A stretch of 61,907 bases of DNA from CAKZQX01 sp034435975 (GCA_034435975.1 DAOTWD010000017.1:1-61907), one strand, 5' to 3'. Shown: positions 25,472-34,460, counted from the first letter of the stretch. The notes: generated from the letters alone by a model not told the origin. Program-made: numbers and translations.

Positions 25472-27349
25472 ATGCGTAGATCCGGTGCAGTACGTCTTGC
25501 GTTGTGTATGCTATTCCTCTTTTTGCTCCTGGCGACATGCTATAACAGCATTGTTCCGCTGGGTGAAGGGCCGGATGAGCCGGGGCATATGGCCTATGTG
25601 CTGTTTCTGGCCCGCGAGCGTCGCCTGCCGGTGCAACACTCCAAAGTTGGCGGCGATGTACCCGGCGAGGGGCATCAGCCGCCGCTGGCCTATCTGCTGG
25701 CACTACCGGCGGTGATCTGGCTTCCACCCCACGAGCAGCACCTCTTCTTGAGCGCGAACCCGAATTTTGTGTGGAACGGCGGCGATCAGCCAGCGGCCTT
25801 TATGCGCTTTAGCCGCGAGTTCTGGCCGTGGCACGGGGTGGTGCTGGCCTGGCATCTGGTGCGTGGGGTCTCGACCCTGCTGGGGATGCTCACGGTGGTG
25901 TGTGTCTGGCAAGCAGCGCGAGCGCTCGCTGTTCAGGATGATAGCACCCCCGGTACTGCGGTACTGCCCTGGCTGGCAGCAGCGCTGGTCGCGTTCAATC
26001 CGCAATTCCTCTTTACTTCGGCGCTGGTGACAAATGATGCGCTGCTGGTGACATTGAGCGCCGGTTTGTTCTGGCTGTGTGTAAGCTGGACGGCTGACGA
26101 TCCATTGACGGCTAATCGTGATGTGTGGTCGGTCATTGCGCGTCCGCTGCTGGCGGGGGGGGTGCTGGGGCTGGCGCTGCTCACGAAGCAGAATGCGCTG
26201 CTGCTGGTGCCCCTGCTGGTGTGGGCCAGCTGGCGTGCAAGTGGTGGCTGCTGGCGTTCGTTTGTGCGGCACGTGCTGATCTGGGCCGGGAGTGCGCTGG
26301 TGGTGGCTGGCTGGTGGTATCTGCGCAATTGGGCGGTGTATGGCGACCCGTTTGGCCTGGCGGTCTTTCGGGCCGAGTTTACGACCCAGTCGTTTGATTG
26401 GCGTAGCCAGGCAGCGTGGCGGGCGGCATTGGGGCAACTGCATGCCTCGTTCTGGGCGCGGTTTGGCTGGTTGAGTCTGCGCCCACCGGAGTGGGTGAAC
26501 TGGTTTTACGGCACCTTGGGGTTGGTGGCGCTGGCAGGCTTGATGCGTACGGCGTTTGCACATCGCCAACTGGTCGCGCATCCGCTGCGCTGGCTGAATT
26601 CGCCCTGGGTGGCGGTGCTGCTGCTGCCGCTGCTGGCTTTTGCCTGGACGGTGAGTTTTGCGCTGACGGCGGGGCTGGTGGCCTGGCAGGGGCGCATGCT
26701 GTTTCCGGCGCTGCCCGCGCTGGCTATTTTCCTGGCACGAGGATTGATGGTATGGCTCCCGCGTGGTGCATCACAGCCAGTATTGCCGCGAGGACACCTG
26801 ACTGTATCGGTGATCACCACGGGCGTGTTGCTTGTGCTGGCACTGTACCTGCCGCTGTTAGTGATCCGACCCGCCTATCATTGGTACAGCCTGCCACCGC
26901 TGCTGGCCCAGGCTGGCATTCAGACGCCCACGGTGGCGCGGTTTGCGCAGTCGTGGGAGCGCGGTGTTGAGCTGCGTGGCTGGCGGCTCAATAGCAGCCT
27001 GCAACCAGGATCGCAGTTGACCCTGACGCTCACCTGGCATGCGCTGGAATATGTGCCGCGTGACTGGACGATCTTTGTGCATCTGGTGGATGCCGACGAG
27101 CAACTGGGGGCGGAAGATAGCCGCCGTCCGCATGATGGCGCGTTTCCGATGCCGCGCTGGACGCCGGGGGACTGGGTGGAGACGGTGCACCCACTATGGT
27201 TGCCGCCGAATCTACCAGCGGGGCGCTACGAACTTCGGGTGGGCTTGTACCAACCGGAGCAGCAGGGGCGGCGGCAGTATACCCGCACCGCGAATGGTGA
27301 TCCGCTAAACACCTTTGCGGTATTGGGGATATTAGAGATTGGGCCATAG
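25472..27349 (+). CDS. Large membrane protein, glycosyltransferase 39 / PMT-like
   Basis: 625 residues. The first 460 carry about ten hydrophobic segments. The early acidic motif GEGPDEPGHMAYVLFLARER in the first loop is the pattern seen in GT-C type membrane glycosyltransferases (ArnT/PMT-like), where D and E residues bind a lipid-linked sugar. The C-terminal 160 residues form a soluble domain with ELRGWRLNSSLQPGSQLTLT and NLPAGRYELRVGLYQPEQ, beta-rich and typical of family members in Chloroflexota. Acceptor and donor are unknown. It is preceded by a repeat region and stands alone, convergent with a lipoprotein gene. Confidence 0.8.
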   Translation: MRRSGAVRLALCMLFLFLLLATCYNSIVPLGEGPDEPGHMAYVLFLARERRLPVQHSKVGGDVPGEGHQPPLAYLLALPAVIWLPPHEQHLFLSANPNFVWNGGDQPAAFMRFSREFWPWHGVVLAWHLVRGVSTLLGMLTVVCVWQAARALAVQDDSTPGTAVLPWLAAALVAFNPQFLFTSALVTNDALLVTLSAGLFWLCVSWTADDPLTANRDVWSVIARPLLAGGVLGLALLTKQNALLLVPLLVWASWRASGGCWRSFVRHVLIWAGSALVVAGWWYLRNWAVYGDPFGLAVFRAEFTTQSFDWRSQAAWRAALGQLHASFWARFGWLSLRPPEWVNWFYGTLGLVALAGLMRTAFAHRQLVAHPLRWLNSPWVAVLLLPLLAFAWTVSFALTAGLVAWQGRMLFPALPALAIFLARGLMVWLPRGASQPVLPRGHLTVSVITTGVLLVLALYLPLLVIRPAYHWYSLPPLLAQAGIQTPTVARFAQSWERGVELRGWRLNSSLQPGSQLTLTLTWHALEYVPRDWTIFVHLVDADEQLGAEDSRRPHDGAFPMPRWTPGDWVETVHPLWLPPNLPAGRYELRVGLYQPEQQGRRQYTRTANGDPLNTFAVLGILEIGP

Positions 27350-27488
27350 CTGCCAGATTAGTACTACAGCGAGATGTTCTTACCGCAGAGGGACGCAGAG
27401 GGACGCAGAGAGACTGTAGGCAGACAGCACAGCGAATGGGCACCGTCCTGGACACTCCCACGTCCTGCACGCCGGGCACCTTCAGGCT

Positions 27489-27532
27489 CTGGCTCCGTTC
27501 CGCAGGCCGCTGACGTGGCCTACCGGAGCCAG
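27489..27532. terminator. Hairpin between convergent genes
   Basis: CTGGCTCCG pairs with CGGAGCCAG around a loop that includes GGCC...GGCC. A second hairpin, GGCGGCT-TC-AGCCGCC (27552-27567), and a third, TAGCGCTACC with GGTAGTGCTA (27570-27599, touching the lipoprotein stop), follow. Together these likely end both convergent transcripts. Upstream, near 27384, GGGACGCAGAG is repeated. Confidence 0.5.
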
Positions 27533-27595
27533 TAGTCTGGGCAGGGCTGACGGCGGCTTCAGCCGCCCCTAGCGCTACCAGGGACAACGGTAGTG

Positions 27596-28273
27596 CTAAG
27601 GAAGGGTCGGCGGCAACTCCTGAACCAGCCATTGCCCATTCTGCTGAATGACGGTGTAGGTATATTCGGATCTGGGATCAAACCCGGGGACAGTGAGTAC
27701 AAATGTCCCACCATCAGCACCGACAAACTCGACGACAAAGCGGTATTCTGTGGGTGCAAGCTGCTCTTCGCTCACAACCTGACGGATAGTGCGACAATAC
27801 AAGAGTCCCTTGCACCCCTCGGCAAAGAGCGCAACGTGATCATCGGGGTCAATGATTGGGAACCAATTATGTAATATGTCAAACGAGCCGCCGTAATACT
27901 CCAGGGCATCCTGATAGCGACCGTCTTCAAGCGCAACAAAGTAGTCCATCAAGGCTTCACGGGCCGCCTCGATGTTCGTATCGTTGCTGATTATGGCGTC
28001 ATCTGTTGGCGTTTGCATGCCTGTATCGTCGGGCGACGGCGCTGGCGGGCTAGTGGGCAGAGGTTCTGCTGGTGGTGTTTCTGGGAAAGGTTCGGTGTTG
28101 GTTGTGACATCAGGGGACGACTCAAGCGTTGGGGTGGTGGTGGCAGTGTCTTGTGGGCCACAGGCTATCAGGTACACCCCCAGGAATACGATCATGATCA
28201 CCATCCGTCCAACAGCGTAGCGCTTGCGATCAATGTCGAGCGTGTTCCTGGGGACGGTTCGAGAGACGGACAT
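27596..28273 (-). CDS. Lipoprotein of unknown function
   Basis: 225 residues. After a 20-residue basic N-terminus come a hydrophobic segment and a lipobox YLIAC near residue 38, so the mature protein would be lipid-anchored on the outer face of the membrane. Residues about 40-90 are a Pro/Thr/Ser-rich linker. Residues 100-225 (ALMDYFVALEDGRYQDALEY, then YRFVVEFVGADGGTFVL and WLVQELP) look like an NTF2-like or DUF4878-type beta-alpha domain, common in such lipoproteins. An alternative start lies at the internal ATG before VIMIVFLG. No partner gene is evident. Confidence 0.75.
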   Translation of the reverse strand: MSVSRTVPRNTLDIDRKRYAVGRMVIMIVFLGVYLIACGPQDTATTTPTLESSPDVTTNTEPFPETPPAEPLPTSPPAPSPDDTGMQTPTDDAIISNDTNIEAAREALMDYFVALEDGRYQDALEYYGGSFDILHNWFPIIDPDDHVALFAEGCKGLLYCRTIRQVVSEEQLAPTEYRFVVEFVGADGGTFVLTVPGFDPRSEYTYTVIQQNGQWLVQELPPTLP

Positions 28274-28770
28274 ATGTGTGCCTCCTTTATCTCATACTAT
28301 CATTACAATGAAATTCTTCCTACCGCAGCGGGTACAAATACATGAGATTTTTCCTCATCTCTCTGCATGCTCTGTGCCTACTATGGTGGGATTTCGTTTA
28401 TCATGCTTGTTGTGGTACTAGTGGTTAGTCACATTGAATACGCAGAGTATGAAGTAACGACTGTAGTCGTTTCTGAATCCGTGGTAACGACTACAGTCGT
28501 TAAGTATGGTTCAAATCTCCTTGACAATCTGTACCGACTGTACCGACGTAAGAATGCTTTTCGACAATCAAAAGCGCTGAAATCGACGGACGCCATTCTT
28601 ACAAATGAACTGCGTTCTATATGGTCTTTGAACCATGTCTCACCACATACTATCCTTCAACATCACGATAGTCAACCACTAGCACATTTGTACATTCCTG
28701 GGATCTCTGAAGCAGATGGTTTCGATCTGATACCTGATAGCAACCGAGACCCCCAATCAGTACTGTTGCC
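28274..28770. other. Intergenic region with two REP palindromes
   Basis: Two copies of the REP core, AACGACTGTAGTCGTT (28456-28471) and AACGACTACAGTCGTT (28486-28501), 14 nt apart. The rest shows no supported gene; open frames here overlap the REPs and lack ribosome sites. These two REPs are the nearest outliers of the cluster at 32-34.7 kb. Confidence 0.55.
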
Positions 28771-30372
28771 TTATGGATCGCAAAGGCCATTATATCGACG
28801 CGGTTCATAGCCTTGGAAGCTCGTCCAGGACAAATAACGATAGATAACACGATCAAAACCACTGTCAGTTGTTGCTTCCCATATGGCTGCACCATTGGCA
28901 TCAATCCAGTTAATCAGTCGCACATGTGTATGAAACTCATTCATGATGTCGCCTTGCTTGGTGTTCCAATGGCCTGGAATCGAATGGGAAATTTGATGAA
29001 TAGTAGAGGTGCCGTATTTTGTATCACTACGCCCCCATGCGCGGGTCACAAACCCTGAGCAGTCAACACCACGTGCGCAACTTGGCTGAGATGTGTTAAT
29101 ATTACCCGCCTGGTAGCCGTTGTCCATGTACCAATTGTAACCAGCAACTGTATCCCATTGTCCCCAGGCATATGCAACACTGCCGTAGTTGCCCGCACCA
29201 CCAATGTAGCGTGGTTTGATGCGTCCGGCACAATATCCATCCGTGGCCGTCGCATTCAGAAATTTTGAGTTGTCGCGATAACTCCATGCATTAGCTGCGA
29301 TAGTGCCTCGAGAAATACTGCAGGACATGGTTCCCTCAGTATTCTCGGTTATTGTATCACTTGTTGGTATGATGTCCTGCACAACCGGCAGCACCGCTGG
29401 CAAATCGTTAACAAAGGTTAATCGAACCACGGCAACACTCTCAGGCCGCGTTAGGAGCGCATAAACTTCGCCATCATCATCAAGTGCGAAAGGTTGATCA
29501 ACATGTATATGCTGGTCTGCCAGTGGAAAACGAGCCATGCCAAGGAGTTGCCCGCTTACATCATACCGCCGCAGAACCTGATCAATCTGCAGCGTTCCCC
29601 GTTCATCCTGCACCAGTTCACTAACAGCAACAATAAAGTCCGTAGGGCCAGGTCTGCCAAGCAGACGCAGTCCAGCCAGGTTGTTCGCCACAGAGACATC
29701 GATCTCTTGCGAGCCGATATTGATTCGCCCGTGTGATGGTGGCGTGGCGTTTGTACTTTCAGTGGTAATGGTAATGCGCTGCCCCTGTACTTCCAACGCG
29801 TCAGGCTCAGGCTCAACCCGTTCACCACGAGCATCCAGAAATTGATAGGTGAGTTGCGCTCTTTGTTCAAGCAACACCTGCCCATCAGCATCGATCACCA
29901 GCCCGGTAAGCAATTCACTGAGATCGTCAGGAATAGCGTGCGCGGCCACAACGGTGCCGTCGTAGGTGAGATGTAAGACCTGTGGTACCATTGCTGCTGC
30001 ATCAAGGGCAAAGATGCCAGCACTGGTTGCTTCGAGGTCGGTTATACCGGTTGCAACATGACTCAGGTCGATGGTTTGTAGGATTGTACCAGCGTCACTC
30101 ACATGGAGCAGATTGTTATCGACCGTGTTAGCGATGATAAATGTGCCATCAGGGGCAACTGTCAATGCGGTTGGCCCCCATTGCAACTCCTCATTACGTT
30201 GCTCAGAATACGAAACACTACCAGGTTCTACTGGCAGGGTGAAGAGTACGTCGTATTCACTAGCAACGGATTGTGCCATGACGATCGTATAAGGGATTGC
30301 AAGCAGTGCTGCTAAAAGCGCTACAAAACCCAGACACAAGGCTGATCTACCGATCTTCTTTTGCCATGCCAT
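28771..30372 (-). CDS. Secreted protein with C-terminal NlpC/P60-like domain
   Basis: 533 residues. The N-terminus (MAWQKKIGRSALCLGFVALL plus more hydrophobics) is a signal peptide. Residues about 60-330 form repeated beta-strand units of the kind seen in beta-propellers (APDGTFIIANTVDNNLLHVS and similar). Residues about 370-533 end in a cysteine-peptidase-like domain: RGVDCSGFVTRAWG (catalytic Cys near 436) and HTHVRLINWIDANG (His near 480), as in NlpC/P60 amidases or endopeptidases that cut cell-wall peptides. A role in cell-wall turnover is inferred. The upstream region carries repeated palindromes, and a NarL-type regulator lies next upstream. Confidence 0.8.
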   Translation of the reverse strand: MAWQKKIGRSALCLGFVALLAALLAIPYTIVMAQSVASEYDVLFTLPVEPGSVSYSEQRNEELQWGPTALTVAPDGTFIIANTVDNNLLHVSDAGTILQTIDLSHVATGITDLEATSAGIFALDAAAMVPQVLHLTYDGTVVAAHAIPDDLSELLTGLVIDADGQVLLEQRAQLTYQFLDARGERVEPEPDALEVQGQRITITTESTNATPPSHGRINIGSQEIDVSVANNLAGLRLLGRPGPTDFIVAVSELVQDERGTLQIDQVLRRYDVSGQLLGMARFPLADQHIHVDQPFALDDDGEVYALLTRPESVAVVRLTFVNDLPAVLPVVQDIIPTSDTITENTEGTMSCSISRGTIAANAWSYRDNSKFLNATATDGYCAGRIKPRYIGGAGNYGSVAYAWGQWDTVAGYNWYMDNGYQAGNINTSQPSCARGVDCSGFVTRAWGRSDTKYGTSTIHQISHSIPGHWNTKQGDIMNEFHTHVRLINWIDANGAAIWEATTDSGFDRVIYRYLSWTSFQGYEPRRYNGLCDP

Positions 30373-30455
30373 AGATGAATCCTTTCTTTGTGCTTGAAAA
30401 ACACGTACTTTACCACAGTAGCAGCATGCAGATGCTGTTATGCTCTATCATAAAC

Positions 30456-30525
30456 GACATATACTGAATATGTCTAGACACAATGATACGCAATATGAGT
30501 AGACATATGTCCGCAACTGCGGGGA
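30456..30525. promoter_or_regulatory. Cluster of GACATAT/ATATGTC sites upstream of the NlpC/P60 gene
   Basis: GACATAT-ACTGA-ATATGTC (30456-30474) is a perfect inverted repeat; GACATATGTC (30502-30511) and GGACATTTGTG (near 30523) follow. They fill the 30373-30613 gap between the regulator and the NlpC/P60 gene and look like operator half-sites for a dimer, probably the adjacent response regulator. Confidence 0.5.
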
Positions 30526-30613
30526 CATTTGTGTATCGAAACGAGTATGCACATACTACCACGCTACTTTGCAAAGATAATACACAGGGAGTGCGGGTGC
30601 CAGTTGTGAACCC

Positions 30614-31255
30614 TTAATCAGCACCGAACCCGTGATCTTTGGCCCATACGATAGCTTCAGAACGGGAGGCAAGGCCAAGTTTCCTGTACAATCGGCTCGT
30701 ATAGTTGCGTACTGTCTGTTCAGCTAAACCTGATTCAGCCGCAATCTGAGAATTGCTCCACCCATGCGCAAGCAACTCCAAAAGATACACCTCTTGCGGC
30801 GTTAAATCAGCAGTAGCCGCTACGTGTTCAACACATGCTGGCTGGATCAGTTGTTCGATCACAGTGCGACTAAACCATGTTCCGCCGTGAGCTACCGCCC
30901 GAATCGCATAGATGACCGATTCAGTCGCCTCATCTTTCAGGATATAACCAGACACTCCCGCCTGTGCAACACTACGCGCATACGCATCGTCTACCATGGC
31001 ACTCAGCACCAGGATTTTAGTATCTGCACATGCTGTACGAAGTTGTGCGATGGTGTCGTCTGGGGATAGCCCTGGCATATGCAAGTCTACGACGAGTACA
31101 TCTGGACAGATCGTAGCGCAATGCTGTATAGCTTCCGACCCATCAGCACACTCACCGACGACAATAAGATCAGCAGCACTTTCAATAATGGCACGAATAC
31201 CCGTTCGAATTAACGGGTGATTATCTGCAATGAACACACGTATCGGTTCATTCAT
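30614..31255 (-). CDS. NarL/FixJ-type response regulator
   Basis: 213 residues. Receiver domain in residues 1-120 with VFIADNHPLIRTGIRAIIES and the phospho-acceptor Asp in VLVVDLHMPG (about residue 54). The C-terminal LuxR-type helix-turn-helix, DLTPQEVYLLELLAHGWSNS plus QIAAESGLAEQTVRNYTSRL, ends YRKLGLASRSEAIVWAKDHG. No histidine kinase lies next to it. The downstream gene on the same strand is the NlpC/P60 protein, and the 240-nt gap between them carries repeated sites, so that gene is the natural regulatory target. Confidence 0.93.
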   Translation of the reverse strand: MNEPIRVFIADNHPLIRTGIRAIIESAADLIVVGECADGSEAIQHCATICPDVLVVDLHMPGLSPDDTIAQLRTACADTKILVLSAMVDDAYARSVAQAGVSGYILKDEATESVIYAIRAVAHGGTWFSRTVIEQLIQPACVEHVAATADLTPQEVYLLELLAHGWSNSQIAAESGLAEQTVRNYTSRLYRKLGLASRSEAIVWAKDHGFGAD

Positions 31256-31631
31256 GGTTATTCACCATATTTTTCAAAAATACACACGCACTGATCATAG
31301 TTTTGTTCTCCTGGTTGTCATGTCATAGATGGGGACGTTATTCTTGTTTTGAGGTACGTGGTGGCCGTGCTATGTATGTCCAATTATGTAGTCTGGCTCT
31401 ATCATTCTTGCGATGCGCAACTACTTCCTCTATCCTGTAGAGGATTTTCTATCCTACCCCATATCTTTAGAAACATCATACCACGAGCCACATGGTGCTA
31501 TCCGTGTTGGAATAAGCTAGCAGTAGCCAGGGTAGCTGTAGTGGATATGCTGTGCATTCCAACGGGCAACACAAATGAGCAGGAACTGAAGCAGGAATGT
31601 TGAGGCACTGCTTGACGTAGTAGCCGATACT
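31256..31631. other. Intergenic region upstream of the regulator
   Basis: No gene is supported. AT-rich segments near 31270-31300 may hold the minus-strand regulator promoter. The stretch ends in the MITE at 31632. Confidence 0.4.
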
Positions 31632-31850
31632 ACAGGACTTACGCGGTGGTTTGGTCAACTCGCCTTTTCGCCTTCGGCAGAGCGGTACTTTTTCTGTTGA
31701 AAGTGTCTCTTCCACGCTGCGGCAGGCGAAAAAGCCTGGCGCGGCGACGACCCGTTCTTCATCTTGTCTCTTCCACGCTGCGGCAGGCGAAAAAGTTTGT
31801 CCTGAGCGTAGTCGAAGGAACGTTGGTTCACGCGACTGCGTAAGTCCTTA
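31632..31850. mobile_element. MITE copy A
   Basis: About 219 bp bounded by ACAGGACTTACGC (31632-31644) and GCGTAAGTCCT (31838-31848), a near-perfect terminal inverted repeat. The inside has CTCGCCTTTTCGCCTTCGGC and two copies, 61 bp apart (31705 and 31766), of GTCTCTTCCACGCTGCGGCA. No transposase gene, so it would be mobilised in trans. Related copies lie at 37692, 54217 and (reverse) 55050. Confidence 0.65.
31797..31825. repeat. 29-bp inverted repeat, left copy
   Basis: This stretch, which contains TCCTGAGCGTAGTCGAAGG, is repeated exactly in opposite orientation at 34580-34608. The two copies enclose the REP and RAYT cluster and the TauE gene. It lies within MITE copy A. Confidence 0.6.
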
Positions 31851-31997
31851 CTATAAACATTGGTGAGATGCCTTCAAGGTTGCCAGCATGCTATAATGTT
31901 GTACAGGATGAGACCCACTCCGTTCAGTAAGGCAAATACAGCAGCACATTGGGTACCCTGTTGAGCGGTTGGGGCGAGCGCGACGGTATGGATACCA

Positions 31998-32252
31998 GCG
32001 ACTAAAGTCGTTACTACATGGTGATCACACGGTGGGTGGTGACAACAGAAGTCGTTGACGGTGCGACATGTAGTAACGACTTCAGTCGTTTACCGGGCGG
32101 TTCGGCGGCAGGTTCGGCGGCATGTAGTAACGACTTCAGTCGTTTACCGGGCGGTTCGGCGACAGGTTCGGCGGCAGGTTCGGCGACATGTAGTGACGAC
32201 TTCAGTCGTTTGCCAGGCGGTCAGGATGTTGGTCGTAAAGACTGAAATCGTC
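31998..32252. repeat. REP palindromes upstream of the RAYT
   Basis: Four REPs with core AACGACTT(C/T)AGTCGTT headed by GTAG: one in minus orientation at 31998-32017, then plus-orientation copies at 32070-32090, 32124-32144 and 32190-32210, with a decayed one at 32229-32252. Between them are runs of GGTTCGGCGGCA-type repeats. A TGC-TATAAT sequence near 31889 may drive a transcript through them. Confidence 0.75.
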
Positions 32253-32273
32253 TACACAAGGAAAATTGCTGCT

Positions 32274-32873
32274 ATGCCTTATGAATATCGCCATCTCAGT
32301 CCGCAGGAGCAAGCCGCGCTTGTCGCACAACGCTGTACACGGGGTTACCCGTTGCATGCTCCGCCGCATCCGTATCGTGAAGCGGGTTGGTACTTGCTCA
32401 CAGCCGCGACATATGAACATGCGCCGATTATGCAGTCGGCAGAACGCCGATCCGAGTTTGAAGAACGCATACTCACCACCTTATCTAGCAAGACGATAGA
32501 TGTGGCCGGATGGGTTATTTTGCCGAATCACTATCACCTGCTGGTCGGCGTCAACACGCTCGATACTATCTCAATGATCCTCAAGCAGGTGCATGGCACG
32601 ACATCGCGCACATAGAATCAAGTGGATGGAGTAACCGGGAAGCGGCATGTTTGGTACAAATTTGCAGATCAGTGTATTCGCAACGAATGCCATTACTATC
32701 GCGCACTAAATTACATCCACTTTAACCCGGTGAAGCATGGCTATGTTGACGATCCATATATCTGGGAATGGTCAAGTGTGCTGCTCTATCTGGAGACTCA
32801 GGGGCGTGAGTGGTTGCGGCGTACCTGGAAAGATCATCCTGTGGGCAATTTTGGAGTTGAGTGGGACGATTGA
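32274..32873 (+). pseudogene. REP-associated tyrosine transposase (RAYT), one in-frame amber codon
   Basis: A Y1 transposase of the HUH superfamily, which nicks and moves or amplifies REP hairpins. The frame starts at ATG 32274 (MPYEYRHLSPQEQAALVAQR). The HUH motif is in GWVILPNHYHLLV (His near residues 86 and 88). A TAG at 32613-32615 (codon 114) interrupts the frame after HGTTSRT; reading through it, the same frame continues without shift through DGVTGKRHVWYKFADQCIRN and ECHYYRALNYIHFNPVKHGY to a stop at 32873, 199 codons in total. The catalytic tyrosine lies in that second part. Function would require amber suppression or a recent reversion; otherwise it is a recent pseudogene. REPs flank it on both sides. 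Confidence 0.88.
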
Positions 32874-32915
32874 AAGGGTGCAGAACGAAGGGTGGCGGCA
32901 ACGACGGAAGGGGTT

Positions 32916-32975
32916 GGTATTGGTGTAGTGACGCCTTCAGTCGTTGGTATTGGTGTAGTGACGCCTTCAGTCGTT
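32916..32975 (+). repeat. Tandem pair of 30-bp units with REP core
   Basis: Two exact copies of a 30-bp unit (32916-32945 and 32946-32975). Each carries GTAGTGACGCCTTCAGTCGT, a REP core with one changed base. They lie just after the RAYT stop codon. Confidence 0.7.
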
Positions 32976-32997
32976 GATGTCGCGCTCATACCCACTA

Positions 32998-33374
32998 CCA
33001 TTGTCATGACCGGGTACCGCCCGGCAACGACTAAAGTCGTCACTACATGCGGCATGGTAGGCCGCACCGTTACCATTGTCATGACCGGGTACCGCCCGGC
33101 AACGACTAAAGTCGTCACTACATGCGGCATGGTAGGCCGCACCGTTACCATCGTTATGACCGGGTACCGCCTGGTCACGACTAAAGTCGTCACTACATGC
33201 GGCATGGTAGGCCGCACCGTTACCATCGTTATGACCAGATACCGCCCGGTCACGACTAAAGTCGTCACTACATGCGGCATGGTAGGCCGCACCGTTACCA
33301 TCGTTATGACCGGATACCGCCTGGTCACGACTAAAGTCGTCATTATATGCGGCATGGTAGGCCGCACCGTCAAC
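32998..33374. repeat. Five tandem 75-bp REP units (BIME-like)
   Basis: The word ACGACTAAAGTCGT starts at 33027, 33102, 33177, 33252 and 33327: exactly 75 bp apart. Each unit also holds GCGGCATGGTAGGCCGC (a second stem) and CCGGGTACCGCCCGG. The REPs face the opposite way from those upstream of the RAYT (GTAG lies on the minus strand), and copies diverge slightly, the last one most. Because 75 is divisible by 3, long spurious reading frames appear on both strands. Not CRISPR: there are no unique spacers. Confidence 0.85.
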
Positions 33375-33438
33375 GCCTGCGCTCATGACCACACAGACTG
33401 ATAGCTCGGTATTAATGCCTTTAGTCATTTGTACTCAT

Positions 33439-33459
33439 GTAGGAACGACTTTAGTCGTT
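33439..33459 (+). repeat. Single REP downstream of the 75-bp array
   Basis: GTAG-G-AACGACTTTAGTCGTT, a plus-orientation REP, just before the end of the TauE gene (minus strand, stop at 33490). Confidence 0.7.
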
Positions 33460-33489
33460 TATGTTTACATGGTAAAGTTCCGCTAAAAC

Positions 33490-34350
33490 CTATTCCTTGT
33501 CTGGTGCGTGCGTCCGTGTATGATGGAAGATGCGCGTTGCTGACCAGATCAAGATCATACCCAGTCCCATTTTTAGTACGGAAGAGGGAACAATCCCTAC
33601 GAGAAGACCACCGATGACAGCCCCGATCACGGAGCCAATCCCCATAGGCACAATGGTCTGGTAGCGATCGCGGCGCTCGGCATAGGCGTGCTGACGAGCA
33701 TAGCGCAACACACCCATCAGGACGGTTGGCAGACTGATTAGCAGGCTGGCAGTACCAGCCACTTTGATCTCGGTACCATAGGCAAAGACCAGTGTCGGGA
33801 TGATCAACTCACCGCCGGCCACGCCAAGCATGCTGCTGGCCAGTCCAATTGCTAATCCGAACAACACGCCGGTCAATACCCGCCAGACCGGCTGGTCGGG
33901 AACTAGCGCCGGAATCTGCTGGGGTACGAAGCCTTCAATGATCAACATCCCGCCGATGACCACCAGGAAGACGAGAATGATCCGTTCGAGCCGCTCGTTT
34001 GAGAGTCGCCCGACCAGACCGGTGCCGACAAACGCGGTGATGAGCGCACCGGCAATTATGGCCAGCATTGGTGGTAGCAACGGAATAATCGGGGTCAACG
34101 CGAGTGTGCTGCTACGGATGGCAAGTGAGGCCATTACCGTTACAAGGCTGACCGCTAGATTGAGTGCAACGGCCTGGCGAGCGATATAGCCGAGCGGCCC
34201 GGCCAGCACCGGCAGGCGAAACTCCGCCCCACCCAGGCCAATCAGTCCCCCCAGGGTACCAATCGGTATGGCAATTCCAAAAGCAAACAGGGGACGATTT
34301 TGCGGATCAGTGTGTGCAGATGATTGAACAGCAGTCGGTGGTCTGGTCAT
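33490..34350 (-). CDS. Sulfite/anion exporter, TauE/SafE family
   Basis: 286 residues (ATG at 34350; a TTG one codon earlier is an alternative). Eight or nine hydrophobic segments; the paired motifs GTLGGLIGLGGAEFRLPVLA (near residue 32) and SMLGVAGGELIIPTLVFAYG (near 180) are the duplicated core of the family. Members export organosulfur compounds, sulfite or related anions. It lies next to, and on the same strand as, the molybdate importer, separated by about 600 nt. Whether it acts on molybdate, tungstate or sulfur anions is open. Confidence 0.88.
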   Translation of the reverse strand: MTRPPTAVQSSAHTDPQNRPLFAFGIAIPIGTLGGLIGLGGAEFRLPVLAGPLGYIARQAVALNLAVSLVTVMASLAIRSSTLALTPIIPLLPPMLAIIAGALITAFVGTGLVGRLSNERLERIILVFLVVIGGMLIIEGFVPQQIPALVPDQPVWRVLTGVLFGLAIGLASSMLGVAGGELIIPTLVFAYGTEIKVAGTASLLISLPTVLMGVLRYARQHAYAERRDRYQTIVPMGIGSVIGAVIGGLLVGIVPSSVLKMGLGMILIWSATRIFHHTRTHAPDKE

Positions 34351-34417
34351 CAAGTATTCTCCTTATTGACACGAGTTATACCAATTTGACGTAAACATTC
34401 CGTATACGCTGAAATCC

Positions 34418-34460
34418 CCTGTCTGGTGCGGCGCGGCGAAGCCGCGCCGCACCAGACAGG
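34418..34460. repeat. 20-bp perfect hairpin, followed by a GGCCGCAGGCC hairpin
   Basis: CCTGTCTGGTGCGGCGCGGC, GAA loop, then its exact reverse complement to 34460. Six nucleotides later GGGCGGGGGCC-GCA-GGCCCCCGCCC (34466-34490) forms a second hairpin. The first shares its core with 15283-15301, the second with 9075-9101. The pair separates the TauE and modC genes. Confidence 0.7.

Noticed and set aside
28367..28810. 147-codon frame over two REP palindromes
   Set aside because: It overlaps the end of the NlpC/P60 gene and depends on REP sequence for its open length; no ribosome site.
32998..33374. CRISPR array
   Set aside because: The whole 75-bp unit is repeated; there are no unique spacers and no cas genes. 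The palindromes match the nearby REPs instead.
32834..33428. Frames of 150-180 codons across the 75-bp repeats on both strands
   Set aside because: The unit length is divisible by three and contains no stop in several frames, so repeated 25-codon blocks appear automatically. No conserved protein features.
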